Assembly: GCA_041940525.1 (NCBI GenBank)
Contig: JBGTSB010000007.1
Location: forward strand, 33,921 to 97,920
DNA from: JAKAXS01 sp041940525
GTDB taxonomy: Bacteria; Pseudomonadota; Alphaproteobacteria; Rhizobiales; Hyphomicrobiaceae
Reading direction: 5' to 3'
Length of the DNA: 64,000 nucleotides
Shown piece after piece: positions 1 through 8,734 of the stretch. A program made the translations under genes and the position numbers. The notes under the pieces are model-generated. The model was not told where the DNA came from. It worked only from the letters and a program-made list of their open reading frames with translations, and did no database searches. Position 1 is the stretch's first letter. The number at the start of each line of letters is the position of its first letter.

Positions 1-115
1 AAGTGGACTGCTTGTTATTTATGCCGGGGGGCAAAGTAGAGTAGGACGCCGTTTCGCAAGGCCGGGAAAACCGGTCGGACACGCGTAAGACGGTGCGAGT
101 GGGAGCTTCTTTGAC

Positions 116-1741
116 ATGAGATGCAATCCGTGGCGTTGGCTTTGGGGGGTAATCCCCATCGCGATGTTGACTTGGCTCGCCATCACTTGGGAGCGGGAAG
201 GCATTGAAACGGACCTGCAGACGCGCGCAGAATCGGCGCTGCGGAGCAATGGTTATGGTTGGGGCCGGATCGATATCGAAGGCCGTGACATCCTATTGAC
301 AGGTGTTGCCCCGGATGCTGCCGAACCTTATCGCGCCTCCAAGGCCGTTCGCGCGGTCAAAGGCGTCCGCATGGTGCGCAACCGCACGGACGCACGCTCC
401 GACAAAGCGGCCACGGCTGATGCCAGCGGCGCGAAAGAAATGGTCGGCGTAGAAGACGCCAGCGAAGCCGATGTTTCCATCTCCGGCGCGAAGGTGAAGT
501 CGAAGAAGGGTGGTAAGCCGTATCCGTCTCACGAGTGGGCGCGCAGTGAGGAAGACGCGCGCCAGGCACGCATTGCCGCGATGTCAGAAAAGTCGGACAA
601 AGTCGAAATTGAGGACGGTTCGGGCGAGGCGGATGTTTCGGTTTCCGAAGCCCGGGTTAAGTCGAAAAAGGGCGGCAAGCCCTATCCGGCTTACGACTGG
701 GCTCGCGGGGAAGAAGAAGCCCGGCAATTGCGTCTTGCTGCAATTTTGGCCCAGTGGCTTGAGGCCGCGAAAGGTAATGGTGGCGAAAGCGAAGCGGGCT
801 CATACGTTGGCATGACTGCCGAAGAAGCGGCTGCTTTGGAAAAGGCGCGGCAAGAGCGCTTGGCGAAGTACGCTGCGATCATGAGCGAACAGCGCGAGCA
901 ACTGGCGGCGGCGGCGCCCGACCTTGAGACTTGGGCTGTCGAGGCCCGTGCTCTTGAAGATGCGCGGTGGGAACGGGAACAAGCTGCTTTCGCCCGCATG
1001 CTTGAGGAAGACGACGCTGCGAGCAAGGCCGAGGAAGAGCGCTGGGCTGCTGAAGAAGCCGAGCGGGAGCGTCTTGCCGAAGAAGAGGCTGCGCGCAAAG
1101 CAGAAGAAGAGCGCTTAGCCGCCGAAAAGGCCGCGGCGGAGAATGCCGCTGCTGAAAAGGCTCGCGCTGAAGATGAAGCGCGGCTCCAGGCCGAGGCGGA
1201 AGCAGAGGCACAACGCTTGGCTGAAGAAAAAGCCAAGGCCGAGGCGGAAGCTGAAGCCAAGCGCGAGGCCGAAGAAGAGGCGCAACGCAAGGCTGCCGAG
1301 GCTGACGTTGAGCAGGAGCGCGCTGCTGCCGCCGAAAAAGAAGCCGAGCAAGCGAAACGCAAGGCTGAAGCCGATCATTGCCACGGCTTGATGAAGAGCG
1401 CGATGGCCGAAGGCGTGATCAAATTTGCGACGGCCAAGTCCGAAATTAAGTCAAACAGCTTCCTGACGTTGGATCGTCTGGCTGGCATCGTGGAAGTTTG
1501 CCCCCAGGCGAACATCACGATCTATGGACATACGGACTCTCAAGGCGAGATTGAAAATAACCAAGCGTTGTCTGAAAAGCGTGCGAATGCAGTCGCCGAG
1601 TATTTGATCAAGAAAGGCGTTGATGCGTCGCGCTTGAAAACCGAAGGGTTCGGCGAGCTTCGGCCTGTCGCGAGCAATGACACGCCGGAAGGCATGAGCA
1701 AGAACCGTCGGATCGAATTTAAGGTCACGCCTGTGCCTTAA
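116..1741 (+). CDS. BON / coiled-coil / OmpA-family envelope protein
   Basis: Membrane-anchored protein of 541 residues, probably spanning the periplasm and gripping peptidoglycan. It has an N-terminal hydrophobic segment (about residues 7-24), a BON-like domain (about 28-90), and two copies of a roughly 40-residue module (about 113-150 and 168-205) sharing the core VKSKKGGKPYP. A long Glu/Ala/Lys coiled coil follows (about 215-425), then a C-terminal OmpA domain (about 438-541) with GHTDSQG and NRRIEF, which carry the conserved Asp and Arg that bind diaminopimelate in this family. The ATG is preceded by GGGAG about 10 bases upstream. The long helix is reminiscent of TolA, the end of Pal or OmpA. 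The OmpA assignment is firm; the role is inferred. It heads a likely operon with the next two genes. Confidence 0.88.
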   Translation: MRCNPWRWLWGVIPIAMLTWLAITWEREGIETDLQTRAESALRSNGYGWGRIDIEGRDILLTGVAPDAAEPYRASKAVRAVKGVRMVRNRTDARSDKAATADASGAKEMVGVEDASEADVSISGAKVKSKKGGKPYPSHEWARSEEDARQARIAAMSEKSDKVEIEDGSGEADVSVSEARVKSKKGGKPYPAYDWARGEEEARQLRLAAILAQWLEAAKGNGGESEAGSYVGMTAEEAAALEKARQERLAKYAAIMSEQREQLAAAAPDLETWAVEARALEDARWEREQAAFARMLEEDDAASKAEEERWAAEEAERERLAEEEAARKAEEERLAAEKAAAENAAAEKARAEDEARLQAEAEAEAQRLAEEKAKAEAEAEAKREAEEEAQRKAAEADVEQERAAAAEKEAEQAKRKAEADHCHGLMKSAMAEGVIKFATAKSEIKSNSFLTLDRLAGIVEVCPQANITIYGHTDSQGEIENNQALSEKRANAVAEYLIKKGVDASRLKTEGFGELRPVASNDTPEGMSKNRRIEFKVTPVP

Positions 1742-1772
1742 GCGCGGACCAGAGAGTGTTGGAGTTAAGAAA

Positions 1773-1877
1773 ATGGACTACCTGTTTCTCAAGCTGATCT
1801 GGTACATCGCCGTCGCTTTCGCCATTGGCTTGCTGGTGGGTTGGATTTCCTGCGGACGCAGGCAGAACGAACAATAA
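1773..1877 (+). CDS. 34-residue single-pass membrane peptide
   Basis: Short reading frame starting MDYLFLKLIWYIAVAF and ending in a basic tail (CGRRQNEQ). A GGAG ribosome site lies 9 bases before the ATG. About residues 5-27 form one hydrophobic helix. It sits 31 bases after the OmpA-family gene and 41 bases before the helix-hairpin-helix gene, both on the same strand, which suggests co-transcription. I do not recognise a family. It could be a small accessory subunit of the envelope proteins beside it; that is inference from position only. Confidence 0.6.
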   Translation: MDYLFLKLIWYIAVAFAIGLLVGWISCGRRQNEQ

Positions 1878-1918
1878 GGCGCTGACAAAACGAAGCAGCC
1901 GCGCGGGAGTAGTGTTCG

Positions 1919-3523
1919 ATGTATATGTTGGTTTTGCAGACGTTCTTGATGCTGCTGGCAGCGTTTGTTTTAGGTGCTGCCTTGGCGTGCCTGTTCAAGC
2001 GAACCTTGCATGGCGGGCCGGACGATGAGCTGGCAGCCGAAACGGCGCACGTGAATGTGCCGCCTGCCGTCCCAAGATCTACGCCGGTCAATCCGCCAGT
2101 GGCTGCGCCGCCTGTCCCGCCAGTGACGGCTGCTGACGCAGAGCGCTTCGGCCGCGCGCTGCAAGGCGCTGAGCAGCCCGATGCGGATGCCGTGGTGGTG
2201 CCGACCGGTCCGGCTGTTGAGGTTCAGCCCACGCCACTTCCGGCCGGTGAGACCTATGCGGCGATTGCGGTGGCCAGTCACGATGGTTCGACGCTGCCGC
2301 CGCCGGGCGTTGTTGAAGCGCAGGTTTCGCCTCCCGTCATGCCAGGGCCCGATCCTGAGCCGCTGCCCATACCGGCGGCTGATGTTCCGGCTCCCGTACG
2401 ACCTGCCGATGCGCCTGAGCCGCCAGCCGTTTCTTACACGCAGGAAGCTGCCGATTCCGGGATCACCTATACGCCGGAGCCCGAACCCGCCGCGGAAGAT
2501 TTTGAGTTCACACCTGATCCCTCAGACGAGTCCGAGTTGCCGGCGGGTGAGTCTTACACCTCGGTTGCGCTTGGTCTGGCTGGCGCTGCTGCCGCGGCAG
2601 CAGCTGCGGGAACGATGACTTCGGCTGCGGAAGACGAGGCGCCAGTTGCGCCGGACGAGCCCGAGGTGAGCGAAGATACCGCTCCTGGTGCTGGAACGAC
2701 TTTGACGACGGCCGCTGTTGCCGCCGCCGCCGGTATCGCGGCCGGCCGCGCGGAAGATGGTGCGGGGGATGACCTAACGAAGATCCGTGGCATCGACAAT
2801 GTGCTGGCGTCGCGCTTGAACTATGCTGGTGTTGATAGCTTCGCCCAGATTGCTGCTTGGGATGCCGATGACGTGCGCCGCATGAGCCAGACGCTGGGCT
2901 TCTTCGGCCGCATTGAAGACGAATACTGGCGTGAGCAGGCGCGTTTACTAGCATCAGGGGATAGCCCGGCTGACCTTTCGCCGCCCGCTGCCGAGCCGCC
3001 GCCTGCCGCCGCTCCACCCGAAGATCCACCACCGTCCGAACCGTCGTCCGGTGGGGCCGGACATGCTGCTGCGTCGGCTGCCGCCGCTGCCGCAGCGGCG
3101 GCTCTCTCGGCGGCATCTCTGGCTTCGCAAAGTGAGGCACCGTCCGAAGCGCCGGCGCCTGTAGAGACGCCGCCCGAAGATATGGCTGGTGACGGAGATG
3201 ACTCCAGCCGCCGTGTCACGGGCCTGCGCTCGGTTCGCGCAGAAGCGCTCGTTGGCGATGATGCGAATTTTGTCAGCGGCGATCATGACGACCTGAAGCG
3301 CATTCGCGGCATCGGTGTTCTGATTGAGAAGAAGCTGAATTCGCTCGGCGTGACGAGCTATGAGCAAGTCGCGAACTGGTCAGCCGACGACATTGAGCGT
3401 ATCAGCCAGGTGCTCGACTTCCGCGGCCGGATTGAGCGTGAGAACTGGATTGAGCAAGCTCGCATTCTGGCGTCTGGCGGACAGACCGAGTTTTCGCGCC
3501 GCGTCGACCGGGGCGATCTCTAA
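1919..3523 (+). CDS. Membrane-anchored protein with two helix-hairpin-helix-like domains
   Basis: 534 residues. It has an N-terminal transmembrane helix (about 2-22), then long Pro/Ala/Glu-rich linkers, and two related domains of about 60 residues (about 283-345 and 457-520). Each begins with a KIRGID or RIRGIG hairpin and ends with a RIE..(Y/N)W.EQAR.LASG motif. Such helix-hairpin-helix domains occur in alphaproteobacteria as extensions on NuoE and ribosomal protein L21 and in predicted 5' nucleases of the COG3743 type. No catalytic domain is visible here, so a DNA- or protein-binding role is more likely than nuclease activity. The ATG at 1919 has GGGAG 10 bases upstream. Two alanine runs (about residues 222-231 and 385-400) lie in the linkers. 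Confidence 0.8.
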   Translation: MYMLVLQTFLMLLAAFVLGAALACLFKRTLHGGPDDELAAETAHVNVPPAVPRSTPVNPPVAAPPVPPVTAADAERFGRALQGAEQPDADAVVVPTGPAVEVQPTPLPAGETYAAIAVASHDGSTLPPPGVVEAQVSPPVMPGPDPEPLPIPAADVPAPVRPADAPEPPAVSYTQEAADSGITYTPEPEPAAEDFEFTPDPSDESELPAGESYTSVALGLAGAAAAAAAAGTMTSAAEDEAPVAPDEPEVSEDTAPGAGTTLTTAAVAAAAGIAAGRAEDGAGDDLTKIRGIDNVLASRLNYAGVDSFAQIAAWDADDVRRMSQTLGFFGRIEDEYWREQARLLASGDSPADLSPPAAEPPPAAAPPEDPPPSEPSSGGAGHAAASAAAAAAAAALSAASLASQSEAPSEAPAPVETPPEDMAGDGDDSSRRVTGLRSVRAEALVGDDANFVSGDHDDLKRIRGIGVLIEKKLNSLGVTSYEQVANWSADDIERISQVLDFRGRIERENWIEQARILASGGQTEFSRRVDRGDL

Positions 3524-3539
3524 GCCGGTTCGTATTCGC

Positions 3540-4451
3540 TTACGCCCCGATGGTTTGATCCAGGCTGTTGGACTGCCGGGCTTTATCCAGAAAATTTCGG
3601 ATTGCGCTAATAGAAGGATCGTCGCGAAGCAACGGCGGATGTCCCTGGGCCTTCACAGTGTAGCTGAAGCAGGCAGGGTGCTGTCGCTTCATCTCGTCGA
3701 CGGTCTCTTGCGAGAGAATATCGGACGTTTCGCCGCGCAGGACCAGCAATGGAACGCGCTTTAGGGCTTCGAACTGCGGCCAAACCGGTGGCAGTGGCTT
3801 GTCGAGCACTGAGAAAGAATTCGCGAGCTTTGGATCGTAGCCTTGTTGCGGCTTGCCATTGCGCTCATTGAACCATTGGCGCGCCACGGCTTCCCACTCG
3901 TTCTCGGAGACATCGGGAAATGCCTTCCGGCACATGTCGCCGACGAGTTTGCCGGCGTCCGCCCAGGTGCGCGGCACCGGCATGCGCCCGACGTAGGCTG
4001 CGATGCGGGTGAGCCCTTTGCGTTCAATCACCGGCCCGATGTCGTTTAAAACGACTGCACCCAATAAGCGGGGACGGATGGCGGCCAATGCCATGGCGAT
4101 GAGGCCCCCGCGCGAGGTGCCGACGATGGCCGCGTCGGTTAGCCCGGCTGCGGTCATGAACTCACTCACATCGAGCGCTTCGACCGGCACCGTGTAGTTC
4201 TTCCAGTCCGGGTCCCAGTCGGAATTGCCGCGCCCCCGGTAGTCGAGCGTGTAAACATCGCGCGGGGCCGCGCCGCTTGAGGAAAGCTCTTGCGCGAAGA
4301 CGTTGAAGTCGCGGCCGTTGCGCGTCAGTCCCGCCAAGCATACGACGGGCCGGCGGCCTGTAACGGAGCGCTTGGCCGGATAATGCCGGGCGTAGAGTTT
4401 CAGCCCATCGCGCGTCGTGAACTTGATTTCCCGGAAGGTGTCGTCTGACAC
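3540..4451 (-). CDS. Alpha/beta hydrolase
   Basis: Alpha/beta-hydrolase fold enzyme of 303 residues, likely cytoplasmic. The nucleophile elbow is GTSRGG (Ser113). The catalytic His is in AQGHPP (about 271) and the acid is probably in the strand around RGETSDIL. The segment DYRGRGNSD after the third strand is typical of the esterase, lactonase and haloperoxidase-like branch. The start is a GTG with a strong AAGGGGGAG just upstream. It is convergent with the helix-hairpin-helix gene and follows the lytic transglycosylase on the same strand with a 24-base gap. Substrate cannot be read from sequence. Confidence 0.85.
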   Translation of the reverse strand: MSDDTFREIKFTTRDGLKLYARHYPAKRSVTGRRPVVCLAGLTRNGRDFNVFAQELSSSGAAPRDVYTLDYRGRGNSDWDPDWKNYTVPVEALDVSEFMTAAGLTDAAIVGTSRGGLIAMALAAIRPRLLGAVVLNDIGPVIERKGLTRIAAYVGRMPVPRTWADAGKLVGDMCRKAFPDVSENEWEAVARQWFNERNGKPQQGYDPKLANSFSVLDKPLPPVWPQFEALKRVPLLVLRGETSDILSQETVDEMKRQHPACFSYTVKAQGHPPLLRDDPSISAIRNFLDKARQSNSLDQTIGA

Positions 4452-4475
4452 GGGGCTCCCCCTTGCGTTACTTTC

Positions 4476-6620
4476 TTAGCGGCTCCGGCCGCGCAGCAGG
4501 TCCTCATTCAAGCGCAATGCTGGCTCTTGTCCAAGCCGGGAGCGATAGATCTGCAGGTTTGATAACACCTTGGCGACGTACTGGCGCGTTTCCTTGATGG
4601 GAATTCGCTCAATCCAGTCGATGGGATCAATGTTCGGGTCGCGAGGATCACCGAATTCGCGAATCCACTGGCGGCTGCGTCCGGGCCCGGCGTTATAGCC
4701 GGTTGCACCCAATATGTAGGAGCCAGAGAACTCTCGCATCCGGTCGGAGATGTAGGCCGCGCCGATTGTCGTATTATAGCGCACGTCCTTCAGGAGGCGC
4801 TTCAGGTCACATTTGATCTTGTAGTCCCGGCAAACGTGCTTGGCCGTGATGCTCATGACCTGGAGGAAGCCTTTGGCTCCCGCGCCCGAAACGGTGAGGC
4901 TGTTGAACTCGGTTTCCTGCCGGGCGATGGCGAGCAGGTAGGCCGGTTCGGCTGGTTTGCTTAGCGGCCGGTATGCTGGGAACGGATGCACTGGATAAGA
5001 ATAAATGTGCAAGTTATATCCGCTTGCGATCGCTTTCTTGGCGGTGCGCACGGCCAGCTGCGTGTCGTCGATCATCTCGGCCAAATGGGCGACGAGCGCG
5101 ACTTCGGCTTCGGTCGAGAAGACAGTGCGAAGGTGGTAGATGAAGGCGCGTTTGATGTTCGCCGGAAGATTAGCCTTGTAGGCCACGCCGACGGCTTGCA
5201 CGGCATCCATGTTTATAAAGCGCTGGATCTGTTCGTCGCTCGCAGATTCGGGCGGGCCGATGTTGAGTGCTATCCGGCCGCGCTGCAGTTTTTGCATGGA
5301 AAGCAGGCCATGGAACGTATCTGAGTTGCGCGCGGAGGCTTGGTAACTGCGTCTGGCCATTTCGTTGTCGCCGAGCGCTTCGGCGGCGCGGCCGACCCAG
5401 TAGTGGGACTTGGCGTGGCTTAACGGTCCGTCGGCTGCTTTGGCCATGATGGCGAAGTGTTTGGCGGCTTGCCTTGCGTCCTTGAGATAGCGCAAGGCCA
5501 GCCAACCGGCCATGAACTGCTGTTCCTTGTAGGGGTTGACTGTAATCGGACCGGCATCGCGCACGAGCGCGTATGCAAGTTTCGGCTGGCCGGCTTTCAG
5601 TGCGAGGTACGCATTGATGCGCCGCTCTTCCCACCATTCATCCAGGTTGGCGATCTCGTCCGGATCCGTCGGTGCCTTCAACAGCAGGCTTGTTGCCTGG
5701 CTCAGTTTTCCCTGTTTGCGGAGAGATTGAATTTTGTGGAACTGGGCGCCCCAATCGTCCTGCTCTGCGTTACGTAAGGCGGTCGGGCGTGCCTTGCCGC
5801 GTGTCAGGAAAACTTTGAGGCGCGCGTTGGCCTGGGCCTGTTCGGATTTCGGAAGCAACGCGATGATGCGCCGTGCTTCGGCCGCACGGCGCTTGCGTTG
5901 GCCATTCCAGCGGATGTTGTCGATGATCAGGCGGTCGAGTTTCCAGGCGTGATCGTCTGACTGAAGCAGGCTGCCCAGCCGCTCCAGGAAAGCCTTTTCA
6001 TAGTTGGCAGGGATGTCGTGGTCGCGCCAGGCCTCGCGCGCGAGCTGTCGCGCCTGGCGTTCATCGCCTGCGCGAAGGTGCGCTGAAGCAAGCGCGGCCA
6101 GCCCGATGCCAGAAGTTGGCTTGCCGTTCCTGAAATACGAGGCAACATCGCCAGGGGAGCCGCCGCGATCAAACAACTCTTCTTCCATCCGCTCCCAAAG
6201 TTTGTCGCGGCTTGGCCAGGTGGGGTTCTCATCAAGAAAAGTCTTGTAGTCTCGTGCGCTGCCAAGGCCATTTCTCAGGCGCCACCATTCAATCAGCTTG
6301 CGGGCGACTCGGTCTTCGACGCGTGCACTGTGGGCTGCGATATCATCGGTACGCTTCTTCGATACGGCCGAGAACGCGTCGCGCAGGGCGTCCTTATCGC
6401 CGCTGGAAAGCCGGTAGTTTTTGACCGGTGCCAAGGCTTTGTTCAGGCGGGCCAAGTAGCGTGCCTCGGCTTTGTTGGGTGATTTTGGTTGGGCCAGCAG
6501 GCCGGGCTGGGTGTCTTGCGCCGCGGTAGCGGGGGCTGTTGAAAACAGGGTGAAAGCGGCCAGTATGGCGGCTGCGGCGGGTACAGGTAATGAGCGGTTC
6601 ACCCTTGCGAAATCAAACAA
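4476..6620 (-). CDS. Soluble lytic murein transglycosylase (Slt70 type)
   Basis: Periplasmic enzyme that cleaves the MurNAc-GlcNAc bond of peptidoglycan to give 1,6-anhydromuropeptides. 714 residues: signal peptide (about 10-33, ending near TAPATAA), a long alpha-superhelical region, and a C-terminal SLT domain (about 555-690). The catalytic Glu is in ARQETEFN (Glu569), followed by GAKGFLQVMSITA and GYNAGPGR, all diagnostic. The best start is TTG at 6620, which has AAGGA seven bases upstream; the GTG at 6602 has a poorly spaced site. It is divergent from dapA. Confidence 0.93.
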   Translation of the reverse strand: MFDFARVNRSLPVPAAAAILAAFTLFSTAPATAAQDTQPGLLAQPKSPNKAEARYLARLNKALAPVKNYRLSSGDKDALRDAFSAVSKKRTDDIAAHSARVEDRVARKLIEWWRLRNGLGSARDYKTFLDENPTWPSRDKLWERMEEELFDRGGSPGDVASYFRNGKPTSGIGLAALASAHLRAGDERQARQLAREAWRDHDIPANYEKAFLERLGSLLQSDDHAWKLDRLIIDNIRWNGQRKRRAAEARRIIALLPKSEQAQANARLKVFLTRGKARPTALRNAEQDDWGAQFHKIQSLRKQGKLSQATSLLLKAPTDPDEIANLDEWWEERRINAYLALKAGQPKLAYALVRDAGPITVNPYKEQQFMAGWLALRYLKDARQAAKHFAIMAKAADGPLSHAKSHYWVGRAAEALGDNEMARRSYQASARNSDTFHGLLSMQKLQRGRIALNIGPPESASDEQIQRFINMDAVQAVGVAYKANLPANIKRAFIYHLRTVFSTEAEVALVAHLAEMIDDTQLAVRTAKKAIASGYNLHIYSYPVHPFPAYRPLSKPAEPAYLLAIARQETEFNSLTVSGAGAKGFLQVMSITAKHVCRDYKIKCDLKRLLKDVRYNTTIGAAYISDRMREFSGSYILGATGYNAGPGRSRQWIREFGDPRDPNIDPIDWIERIPIKETRQYVAKVLSNLQIYRSRLGQEPALRLNEDLLRGRSR

Positions 6621-6811
6621 TTGGATATCCTTTGTGTCCGTTCCATGCTTAGACGGCCAGCGTCGCTTGCGGCACGGCGGGCAACAGCATAGTCTCCCGG
6701 AAAATGCTGCGCCGGAGCCACGTCTTTAGGCCCGAGCAACGCGGCAAAAACAAGGATATGGAATTTCAGCGGCTTTGATGCCCGCGGAATAGCTCAATTG
6801 AGGCCATCAAA

Positions 6812-7711
6812 ATGTTTACCGGCTCTTTCACGGCTCTGGTTACGCCGTTCAAGGAAGGCGTGCTTGATGAGGCCGCGTTTCAGCGCTTGGTCGAATGGCA
6901 GATTACGGAAGGCACGCACGGCTTGGTGCCGGTAGGGACGACTGGTGAAAGCCCGACGTTGAGCCATGACGAGCACAAGCGCGTTGTCGAAATGTGTATC
7001 GAAACGGCTGCTGGTCGCGTACCGGTTATCGCCGGTGCTGGTTCCAACTCGACTGATGAGGCGATTGACCTTTCGCAGCACGCCAAGAGCGTTGGTGCCG
7101 CCGCCGTTTTGGTCGTCACGCCGTATTACAACAAGCCGACGCAAGAAGGGATGTTCCAACACTACAAGGCGATCAACGATGCCGTTGAGGTGCCGATTAT
7201 TATTTACAACATTCCCGGCCGTTCCGTTGTCGACATGACGGTTGCGACCATGGCGCGCTGCTACCATGAACTGGAGCACGTCGTTGGCGTGAAGGACGCA
7301 ACCTGCAATTTGGCGCGCGTTTCGCAACAGCGCCTCGCCATGGGTCCGGAGTTCAATCAGCTGTCTGGTGAAGACGGTACGGCGCTGGCTTTCATGGCGC
7401 ACGGCGGGCAGGGCTGCATATCGGTTGCGTCTAACGTGGCGCCACGTCTGTGCTGCGAATTCCAGAACGCGTGTTTGTCGGGTGACTTCAAGGCCGCGCT
7501 AGCGCTGCAAGACAAGCTGATGCCGTTGCATGATGTGCTTTTCATCGAAAGCAATCCGGGCCCTGTTAAGTATGCGCTCTCGACCTTGGGGCTTTGTGAG
7601 CCGGACATGCGTATGCCCATGGTTCCGGTGAGCGAGGATACGAAGGCGGCCGTTGACGCGGTTCTGCAGTCGTTGGGCTTGTCGGGCGCCGGGGCCAAGG
7701 CGGCCGAGTAA
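6812..7711 (+). CDS. dapA: 4-hydroxy-tetrahydrodipicolinate synthase
   Basis: Condenses pyruvate with aspartate semialdehyde, the first committed step to diaminopimelate and lysine. 299 residues, normal for the family. The Schiff-base lysine is K161 in VGVKDAT, the catalytic tyrosine is Y132 in IYNIPGRS, and GTTGES (42-47) binds pyruvate. The ATG has GAGG upstream. smpB follows four bases after the stop codon, the usual alphaproteobacterial dapA-smpB pairing. Confidence 0.97.
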   Translation: MFTGSFTALVTPFKEGVLDEAAFQRLVEWQITEGTHGLVPVGTTGESPTLSHDEHKRVVEMCIETAAGRVPVIAGAGSNSTDEAIDLSQHAKSVGAAAVLVVTPYYNKPTQEGMFQHYKAINDAVEVPIIIYNIPGRSVVDMTVATMARCYHELEHVVGVKDATCNLARVSQQRLAMGPEFNQLSGEDGTALAFMAHGGQGCISVASNVAPRLCCEFQNACLSGDFKAALALQDKLMPLHDVLFIESNPGPVKYALSTLGLCEPDMRMPMVPVSEDTKAAVDAVLQSLGLSGAGAKAAE

Positions 7712-7715
7712 TCCC

Positions 7716-8192
7716 ATGTCCGCAAAGAAGGAGCCGGGCCGCAAGACCGTGGCCGAGAACCGCAAGGCGCGGCACGAGTATTTCATCACCGATACCTATG
7801 AGGCTGGCATTCAATTGACCGGCACGGAGGTGAAGGCGCTTCGGAATGGTCATGCCAACATCGGTGAAAGCTATGCTGATACCGAAGAAGACGGCATGTA
7901 CCTCGTGAACGCTTACATCCCGACGTATCAGGACGCGGGGCAATTCTTCCAGCACGAACCCCGGCGCAAGCGGAAGCTGCTGTTGCATGCCCGTGAGATT
8001 CACAAACTCGGCATCGCTGTTCAGCGTAAGGGCATGACGGTCGTACCGCTCGAACTCTATTTCAACGAGCGGGGACGGGCGAAGCTGAAGCTGGCGTTGG
8101 CGGAAGGCAAGAAAATTCACGACAAGCGCGAGACCGACAAGAAGCGGGATTGGAACCGGCAGAAACAGCGCATCATGCGCGAAAAGGGGTAA
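7716..8192 (+). CDS. smpB: SsrA-binding protein (trans-translation)
   Basis: Binds tmRNA and brings it to stalled ribosomes. 158 residues from the ATG at 7716; an upstream frame-mate start lies inside dapA and would add 21 non-family residues. Recognisable segments are AENRKARHEY near the N terminus, GTEVKALRNG, and the basic C-terminal tail rich in K/R (KKRDWNRQKQRIMREKG). The tmRNA gene itself is not in this window. The next gene's TTG start follows four bases after the stop. Confidence 0.97.
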   Translation: MSAKKEPGRKTVAENRKARHEYFITDTYEAGIQLTGTEVKALRNGHANIGESYADTEEDGMYLVNAYIPTYQDAGQFFQHEPRRKRKLLLHAREIHKLGIAVQRKGMTVVPLELYFNERGRAKLKLALAEGKKIHDKRETDKKRDWNRQKQRIMREKG

Positions 8193-8195
8193 CTC

Positions 8196-8723
8196 TTGGC
8201 TGGTCTGGAAGACGATGGCGCGGCTGCACATCTGGTGCGAGGTGTTCCCTTGCCGGACTTACCGCTGCCGTCCACGTTGGGTGGACCGGTGTCGTTGGAC
8301 CGCTTAGGCGGGCGCACGATCATTTATTTTTATCCTTGGACCGGGCGCCCTGGATATGCCGATCCGCCCGGCTGGGATGACATTCCCGGAGCGCACGGCT
8401 CAACACCGGAAGCGGCTGGATTTCGCGAACACTATGCGGGATTTAAGGCCGCTGGCGTTGGGGTGTTTGGTGTCAGCACGCAGGCAACGAGCTATCAGAG
8501 CGAGTTTGCGCGCCGGCTAGAACTGCCATTTGCTTTGCTGAGTGATGAAGCGTTCGCGCTGCAGCAGGAGCTTTCGCTGCCAACTTTCGAGACGGGCGGT
8601 GTGCGCTATCTGAAACGGCTTACGCTTGTCATCTGCGGTGGGCTTATAGAAGCGTGTGTGTATCCAGTCTCTGACCCGGCGGGACATGCCCGCGAGATGT
8701 TGAACGGCTTACCGCCGGATTGA
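8196..8723 (+). CDS. Redoxin (AhpC/TSA)-like protein lacking catalytic cysteines
   Basis: Thioredoxin-fold protein of 175 residues related to bacterial peroxiredoxins with the pattern YPRTGRP...GWD.IPGARGCTPQSC. It keeps FYPWTGRP (about 45-52) and GWDDIPGAHG, but the expected GCTPQSCAF reads GSTPEAAGF, so the two family cysteines are Ser69 and Ala74. Cys147 and Cys154 remain near the C terminus. The start is a TTG placed four bases after smpB, suggesting translational coupling. Without the peroxidatic cysteine, ordinary peroxidase activity is unlikely. The comparison to the family pattern is from memory. Confidence 0.78.
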   Translation: MAGLEDDGAAAHLVRGVPLPDLPLPSTLGGPVSLDRLGGRTIIYFYPWTGRPGYADPPGWDDIPGAHGSTPEAAGFREHYAGFKAAGVGVFGVSTQATSYQSEFARRLELPFALLSDEAFALQQELSLPTFETGGVRYLKRLTLVICGGLIEACVYPVSDPAGHAREMLNGLPPD

Positions 8724-8734
8724 CCGCTGGCGGA

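Noticed and set aside
691..1362. Long open frame antisense to the coiled-coil region of the OmpA-family gene
   Set aside because: Its Ser/Ala/Arg-rich sequence is the mirror of Glu/Ala/Lys codons; no ribosome site or family resemblance.
2508..3140. Open frame antisense to the helix-hairpin-helix gene
   Set aside because: Low-complexity Pro/Arg/His product caused by GC-rich linkers; the plus-strand gene explains the region.
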